Shown one piece after another: positions 59,873 to 64,000 of a stretch of 64,000 nucleotides of DNA (position 1 is the first letter of the stretch; every line of letters begins with the position of its first letter). The translations under genes and the position numbers were made by a program. This DNA comes from CALXXL01 sp034926605. GTDB lineage: Bacteria; Verrucomicrobiota; Lentisphaeria; Victivallales; Victivallaceae. The stretch is taken from positions 124,001 through 188,000 of the forward strand of contig JAYFQV010000001.1 in NCBI GenBank assembly GCA_034926605.1, in the 5' to 3' direction. The notes under the pieces are model-generated. The model was not told where the DNA came from and ran no database searches. It saw only the letters and a list, made by a program, of their open reading frames with translations.

Positions 59873-61006
59873 CTATTTATCTGCCGTTACCTCGGCGGCG
59901 GCATCCAACTGGGCGTTCAATCCGGCAATAAACTGCGCCACCGTAATGCCGCGCTTGTAACCGAACTTGCCGATCACTTTGCCGTCGGCGGTCATCAGCA
60001 GGATGGTCGGATAACCCTTGACTTCATACTTTTCGGCCAAAGCCTGGTTGGCGGCGGTCTGTTCGGAAGACAGCGGCCTGGAGCGTGGAAAATCCACCAG
60101 CACCGGCACAAACCGGGTGGAAACGTAGTCGGCAAACTTTTTGGTCCCGAGAAACTCTTTCTCCAGCTTGATGCAGTAAGGGCACCAGTCGCTGCCGGTA
60201 AAGAGCACGAACAGATGCTTGTTTTCGGCGGCGGCCTGTTTCCCGGCAGCGGCAAAGTCGGCAACCCATGCCACCTCGCCCACCTCCTCCGGCTTGGCCA
60301 GCCCCGCCGCCGCGATCTGAGACAGATTGCTCCGCATGGCGGATACTACTTTCTTGCGCTCTGCTTCAGAAAGCGCGGCAAACCTCCCGGCGGCGCGGGT
60401 GAATGCCTCCGCATCAAGTTCCCTGGCCTTGGCCACGAAAGCGGCCGCGCCTTCGTAAAACAGCACTTCAACGACCTTGCCGGTATCTTTGTTCCGGTTG
60501 CCCAATACCGTCATCAAGGCGGTGAAAAAATCAAGCGCCCGCGCCTCGTCCATGTCGGCACTCAGGTTGACTGCGCTTTGGCAGATCAGCGGCATGGCAA
60601 GCTCTCTCATCTCACTGCCGAACGCGCCATTGACCCCTTGGAACCCCGAGTCTTCCTTGACTGCTGACGCGGCGGCTGTCAACTTGTCGGCAACCGCCGC
60701 AAGCTGATCGGGAGTAAGCCAACGAAATATATTAATATCATGCTCGAACTTCTCCGGATATTTCTCCTTGACCGCGGCCACCACCTCGTCCGGCGTCTTA
60801 CCGCCGAGAAGCGCAACCGCTTCAGCCTCCGGCATCTCCGAGAGCACGTCAAGAGCACTGGCAAACGCCACGACGCCTTCCGGCTTGAGCATTTTGATTT
60901 CGCCGACCAGAGACTTCACCATCGCCTGCGCGTTCGAAACGTCAATCGTTCCCGCAAAACCCGGCCAACCGGCCGCCAGCACGAATAAAACCAGCAGTTT
61001 TTTCAT
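59873..61006 (-). CDS. Exported thioredoxin-like protein with large N-terminal helical domain
   Basis: 377 aa from MKKLLVLFVLAAGWPGFAG, a signal peptide with likely cleavage after the FAG. Residues ~20-245 are Ala-rich and helical with no family I can name. The C-terminal ~120 residues are a thioredoxin fold: HLFVLFTGSDWCPYCIKLEKEF has the CPYC redox pair, and GYPTILLMTADGKVIGKFGYK holds the cis-Pro. Probably a periplasmic disulfide reductase or isomerase. GGGAGG ribosome site. Confidence 0.88.
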   Translation of the reverse strand: MKKLLVLFVLAAGWPGFAGTIDVSNAQAMVKSLVGEIKMLKPEGVVAFASALDVLSEMPEAEAVALLGGKTPDEVVAAVKEKYPEKFEHDINIFRWLTPDQLAAVADKLTAAASAVKEDSGFQGVNGAFGSEMRELAMPLICQSAVNLSADMDEARALDFFTALMTVLGNRNKDTGKVVEVLFYEGAAAFVAKARELDAEAFTRAAGRFAALSEAERKKVVSAMRSNLSQIAAAGLAKPEEVGEVAWVADFAAAGKQAAAENKHLFVLFTGSDWCPYCIKLEKEFLGTKKFADYVSTRFVPVLVDFPRSRPLSSEQTAANQALAEKYEVKGYPTILLMTADGKVIGKFGYKRGITVAQFIAGLNAQLDAAAEVTADK

Positions 61007-61030
61007 ACGTCCTCCCTTTGTATGGATTCT

Positions 61031-61059
61031 ATCATACATCCGAAGCGCCGATTAATCAA
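61031..61059 (-). promoter_or_regulatory. Promoter of the thioredoxin-like gene
   Basis: On the minus strand, TTGATT, 17 bp, TATGAT, 25 bp before the ATG. Confidence 0.6.
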
Positions 61060-61081
61060 TCCTGCGGCAACAATCTCCGCG

Positions 61082-61114
61082 AAAAAAAAATTCGCACCCC
61101 GACGGATGCGAATT
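61082..61114 (-). terminator. Terminator of the surface-repeat gene
   Basis: On the minus strand, AATTCGCA, 10-nt loop, TGCGAATT, followed by a T run. Confidence 0.9.
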
Positions 61115-61138
61115 AAAAGGCCTCAATGTATTACAATC

Positions 61139-61813
61139 TTACCAAACGATATTTATGCCGGGCAGCGTGAAGCGGCCATTATTGTTAAGCAGACCGATCT
61201 GAATTCCAATGGAGTCTGTATAGGTCGCACGTGTGAGCGCCCCGATTTGCAGCCCGTTAAGCGCTGTCGCCTTCGCGGACAACGCACCGATCTGCAGGCC
61301 ATTTACCACCAGGCTCATATCTACGGTAACTCCGCAATAAACACCGTACCAATCAAAGTTATGCGTTGTTTTCATCTGCAATCCAAACATTCCGCATCTG
61401 GAGTAATCTTGTGATATCAAAGCCTCGGTGTCTATTTTGTTCCCGAACCCCACTCCGACCAATATCGGATCATCTCCTTTTTTCTTGGCTATTATCGGCT
61501 GTGACTTGAGCTGCTCAGGCAATCTCACCGGATTCTCACCTTTGTTGATGAAATCGTATGCCAGGGAAAATTCAACTTCCGGCTTGAACTTCTTAGGCAA
61601 CAATCTTAGTTCAACCAGCGAATATGAATATGAATTGATCGTTTTCATATCTTTGGCGGTGGTATTTTCGGCAATGTATTTCTGCCAGCTGTCAAAGAAC
61701 GCCGCCTCGTCCTTCCGGAATTCCCGATAGTCGCACTGCGGCGGCGCAGCCGCCTCTCCGGCAAAAATCGACAACGACGCGACGCACACGGCAAATACGG
61801 ACAATCTCTTCAT
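61139..61813 (-). CDS. Exported protein with LA_2272-type surface repeats
   Basis: 224 aa from MKRLSVFAVCVASLSIFAG, a signal peptide with cleavage likely near AGEAAA. AAGGGGG ribosome site. The C-terminal part has repeated strands of the form NGLQIGAL (VNGLQIGAL, LNGLQIGAL, SIGIQIGLLNNNG), as in the LA_2272 surface-repeat family of outer-membrane proteins. The N-terminal half is unassigned. Probably an outer-membrane or surface protein; function unknown. Confidence 0.75.
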   Translation of the reverse strand: MKRLSVFAVCVASLSIFAGEAAAPPQCDYREFRKDEAAFFDSWQKYIAENTTAKDMKTINSYSYSLVELRLLPKKFKPEVEFSLAYDFINKGENPVRLPEQLKSQPIIAKKKGDDPILVGVGFGNKIDTEALISQDYSRCGMFGLQMKTTHNFDWYGVYCGVTVDMSLVVNGLQIGALSAKATALNGLQIGALTRATYTDSIGIQIGLLNNNGRFTLPGINIVW

Positions 61814-61940
61814 TCGCAACCCCCTTTTAACCTTGGTTTCATCCATTTGAATCCTGCCTTCCGCTCACTCCATGGACAGCAACGGATTTCGCATTTAACA
61901 TTAAGGTACGCCGGTAATCTAAACAAATCAAGCCGCAGGA

Positions 61941-62864
61941 CTAAAAATTATTAAAAAAATCCGGTGCAGGTGCTTCAAGCTCAAGCGAAGAACCGTCGGG
62001 AAGTTTGATGAAGAGTTTCCAGGCATGAAGCGCCTGCCTTGGAAAAATCAGCGTTTCAAAGTCGGCGGCAGTCAGCGCGCGCGCTTTCTGGCGCATATAC
62101 ATGGTTTCATCCAAGCCGTAAAGCTTGTCGCCGGCAACCGGAAACCCAAGCGAAAAAAGCGTGGCCCGGATCTGATGGGTACGCCCCGTCACCAGTTCTG
62201 CTCCGATCAGCGAAAGCCGATCGCCCGAACGCAACGGCGTAAACTTGGTGCAGACCCGTTTCGCCTCCGGATTTGAGGATTCCCACGCAAAACACAATTT
62301 CTTACGCACCACACTGCCGGCATCCGGTTCCAGAAAACCCTCCGCCTCCATCGCATGTTCAAAACTGCCGTGAACCAATACCAGATAGCGCTTGCGCATG
62401 GCGCCGAGCTGTTTCGAGAAGAATTTGGCCGTCTCGGGGGTACGGGCCCACAAGGAAAGACCGGAGGTCTCGCGATCAAGCCGATTCACCGGACAGATAT
62501 CACCGTAACGCTTTTTGAGCAGAAACCACAGCGTGTGCCGGTAGAACGGCCCGGCCGGGTGACACGGCAGATTGCCGGGCTTATCGACCGCCACCAAATC
62601 GGAATCCTCATAAACTATCGAATAATTACCGTCCACCTCCGGTTCAGGCAGGTCTGCAACATGATATTCGATCACGTCCCCCGCGGAAAGCGGTGTCTCC
62701 GGAGCAGCGGAGGCGCCATTCAAAGTGATGACGGAATTGATGATGCGTTCACGCCACTCGGATTCGGAGTGATAGGAAAACCTTGCCGCAAGGTATTCGA
62801 TCAGCGTACGGGATTCATGCCCGACTTCGGTGCGGACAATCCGGCGGTCAAGCGAGCTTGGCAT
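61941..62864 (-). CDS. RluA-family pseudouridine synthase
   Basis: rRNA or tRNA uridine isomerase; 307 aa. N-terminal S4-like RNA-binding region (WRERIINSVITLNG), catalytic block CPVNRLDRETSGLSLWA with the key Asp, and VTGRTHQIRATLFSLGFPVAGD. Target uridine not determinable. Overlaps the GNAT gene upstream by 17 nt. Confidence 0.93.
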   Translation of the reverse strand: MPSSLDRRIVRTEVGHESRTLIEYLAARFSYHSESEWRERIINSVITLNGASAAPETPLSAGDVIEYHVADLPEPEVDGNYSIVYEDSDLVAVDKPGNLPCHPAGPFYRHTLWFLLKKRYGDICPVNRLDRETSGLSLWARTPETAKFFSKQLGAMRKRYLVLVHGSFEHAMEAEGFLEPDAGSVVRKKLCFAWESSNPEAKRVCTKFTPLRSGDRLSLIGAELVTGRTHQIRATLFSLGFPVAGDKLYGLDETMYMRQKARALTAADFETLIFPRQALHAWKLFIKLPDGSSLELEAPAPDFFNNF

Positions 62865-63348
62865 CGTAGTCGAAGAGCACCGCCTCCTCGTCGCAGTGCT
62901 CCTGCTTGGGGCAAAGCATGCAGTCGCTCCAGATTTTCTCGGGGAACATCGTTTTGTCCACCCGGATGAATCCGGCGGCCAGGAAGAACCCCGTCTGGTA
63001 AGTCAATGCAAACAGCTTGAAGCGCTTGACCCGCTTTTCGAGCGACTCCATCGCCGCCTTCAGCAGCATCTTGCCGACGCCCATGTTCTGATAGTCCTGC
63101 TTAACCGCCAGCGAACGTACTTCGAACAGGCCGTTGCCGAAGTCACGCACCGCCACGCAGCCGGCCAATTCGCCTTCCGGCGTCATGCACACGGTGAAAT
63201 TGCCCAAATAATAGCGGATGTCCGCCTCGGAGCGGGGCAGCACGATTTGCCTGACCGCGTAAAACGCGAGCAGCCGGAATATCTGCGGAACGTCGCCGTC
63301 AGTTGCCTGCCGGGTCGTGAACTTCGGCTGCTGATTCGGACTCTGCAT
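62848..63348 (-). CDS. GNAT N-acetyltransferase, short ArgA-like type
   Basis: 166 aa from MQSPNQQPKFTTRQATDGD; the longer frame lies inside accA. Acetyl-CoA loop QNMGVGKMLLKAAM, catalytic-strand VRSLAVKQDY, and the C-terminal EKIWSDCMLCPKQEHCDEEA with cysteines, which resembles the stand-alone GNAT-type N-acetylglutamate synthases of the short ArgA group. Amino-acid substrate likely but not proven. Overlaps accA by 50 nt. Confidence 0.85.
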   Translation of the reverse strand: MQSPNQQPKFTTRQATDGDVPQIFRLLAFYAVRQIVLPRSEADIRYYLGNFTVCMTPEGELAGCVAVRDFGNGLFEVRSLAVKQDYQNMGVGKMLLKAAMESLEKRVKRFKLFALTYQTGFFLAAGFIRVDKTMFPEKIWSDCMLCPKQEHCDEEAVLFDYDAKLA

Positions 63349-64000
63349 CGGCGGTCTCCTCAAGTTGGATGATTTTTCCCATGGAACGGAACTTGGCGTA
63401 GCGGTCGTCCATGAGTTTTTTTCCGGAGCAGCCGCGCAGCTCGCCGAGGTGCTTGACCAAGGCGGCGCGCAGGTTTTCGGCGGCGCCGCGCGGATCGCGA
63501 TGCGCTCCGCCCATCGGTTCCGGCACCACGTCATCGGCCACGCCGAGATCCAACAGATCGGTGGCGGTCAGCCGCAGAGCCTGAGCCGCGGTTTCGGCGA
63601 ACTTGCGGTCTTTCCATAGAATAGCGGCGCACCCCTCGGGGGTGATAACCGAGTAATAAGCATTCTCCATAACCAGCACCCGGTTGCCGACACCGATGCC
63701 GATCGCACCGCCGGAACCGCCTTCGCCGATGATCACCGAAATGATCGGAACCCTGATACCGAACATGTCATGCATGTTCTTGGCGATCGCCTCGCCGATA
63801 TGGCGCTCTTCGCTGGCGATGCCTGGAAACGCGCCGGGAGTGTCGACAAAAGTGACGATCGGGCAGTTGGCTTCGTCGGCCAGATGCATCAGCCGCAACG
63901 CCTTGCGGTAGCCCTCCGGATGAGGCCAGCCGAAATTACGCAATTTGTTGGTGCGCACGTCACGGCCCTTCTGAGTACCGATCACCATGACTTTCTTGCC
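63299..64000 (-). CDS. accA: Acetyl-CoA carboxylase carboxyltransferase subunit alpha, N-terminus beyond the right edge
   Basis: Transfers the carboxyl group from biotin to acetyl-CoA in fatty acid synthesis. About 233 C-terminal residues are visible and the frame stays open to the window edge. GYRKALRLMHLADEANCPIV, TFVDTPGAFPG, IGEGGSGGAIGIGVG and YSVITPEGCAAILWKD are classic AccA blocks. The C-terminal tail runs 50 nt into the GNAT gene. Confidence 0.95.
   Translation of the reverse strand, partial: GKKVMVIGTQKGRDVRTNKLRNFGWPHPEGYRKALRLMHLADEANCPIVTFVDTPGAFPGIASEERHIGEAIAKNMHDMFGIRVPIISVIIGEGGSGGAIGIGVGNRVLVMENAYYSVITPEGCAAILWKDRKFAETAAQALRLTATDLLDLGVADDVVPEPMGGAHRDPRGAAENLRAALVKHLGELRGCSGKKLMDDRYAKFRSMGKIIQLEETADAESESAAEVHDPAGN

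Overview
The window is a gene-dense, GC-rich bacterial chromosome segment with a Gram-negative envelope (lipoproteins, O-antigen type sugar genes, acetyltransferases, surface-repeat protein). A 29-residue AURKAIP1/COX24-type protein beside rpsT, a small accessory protein overlapping a sodium symporter, eukaryote-like UDP-glucose dehydrogenase and UDP-xylose synthase, and the overall protein flavour point to the PVC superphylum, most likely Lentisphaerota (Victivallis-like). This placement is inference: no rRNA gene is present. About 65 protein genes, one tRNA gene and many promoters and terminators can be supported. No CRISPR array, insertion sequence or complete prophage was seen.

Layout. 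1-5.6 kb (minus): a sodium:solute symporter cut by the left edge with its accessory peptide, then lipoprotein - UDP-xylose synthase - murF - cobB - unknown, then rpsT with the COX24-type peptide. 5.7-14.8 kb (plus): nusA-infB-rbfA-DHH phosphoesterase-truB-unknown-dinG, a nus operon without rimP whose leader carries an attenuator-like hairpin. 14.8-20.5 kb (minus): a sigma-70 family factor abutting a three-gene ABC importer of iron type. 20.6-22.6 kb: tRNA-Ala, an AT-rich patch with two paralogous small genes (one frameshifted) and an hsp20 gene. 22.8-25.8 kb: flavin reductase, DUF3788, ceramidase-like and nitroreductase genes. 26-32.9 kb: nucleotide-sugar genes (TviB-type dehydrogenase; rfbFGH for CDP-deoxysugars; rfbCD for dTDP-rhamnose; a LbH acetyltransferase). 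33-41.4 kb (plus): an ICMT/Lgt-like membrane fusion, M50 protease, xseA, an HTH regulator, uppP, proC, a glycosyltransferase and a class III nucleotide cyclase. 41.4-48.6 kb (minus): an orphan protein of phage-tail flavour, groEL, groES, dnaK, rsmE and a U32-like protein. 48.7-64 kb: a nucleotidyltransferase/GHMP kinase fusion, UDP-glucose dehydrogenase, corA, a SEDS protein next to a penicillin-binding-protein stalk without its enzyme domain, proB, miaB, a thioredoxin-like protein, a surface-repeat protein, an RluA-type synthase, a GNAT protein and accA (cut by the right edge).

Regulation. Many upstream regions carry a uniform housekeeping promoter: TTG-type -35, 16-17 bp spacer, and -10 TATATT or a close variant. 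Two genes lie so close to their -10 that their mRNAs should be leaderless. By contrast, hsp20 and dnaK both lie behind near-consensus sigma-54 elements (GG-N10-GC) with clustered TGTG/CACA sites at enhancer distance, and no CIRCE element was seen. This suggests chaperone genes controlled by sigma-54 and an unidentified enhancer-binding protein; it is the most interesting candidate system here. Also notable are the SEDS/truncated-PBP pair and the kinase-nucleotidyltransferase fusion.
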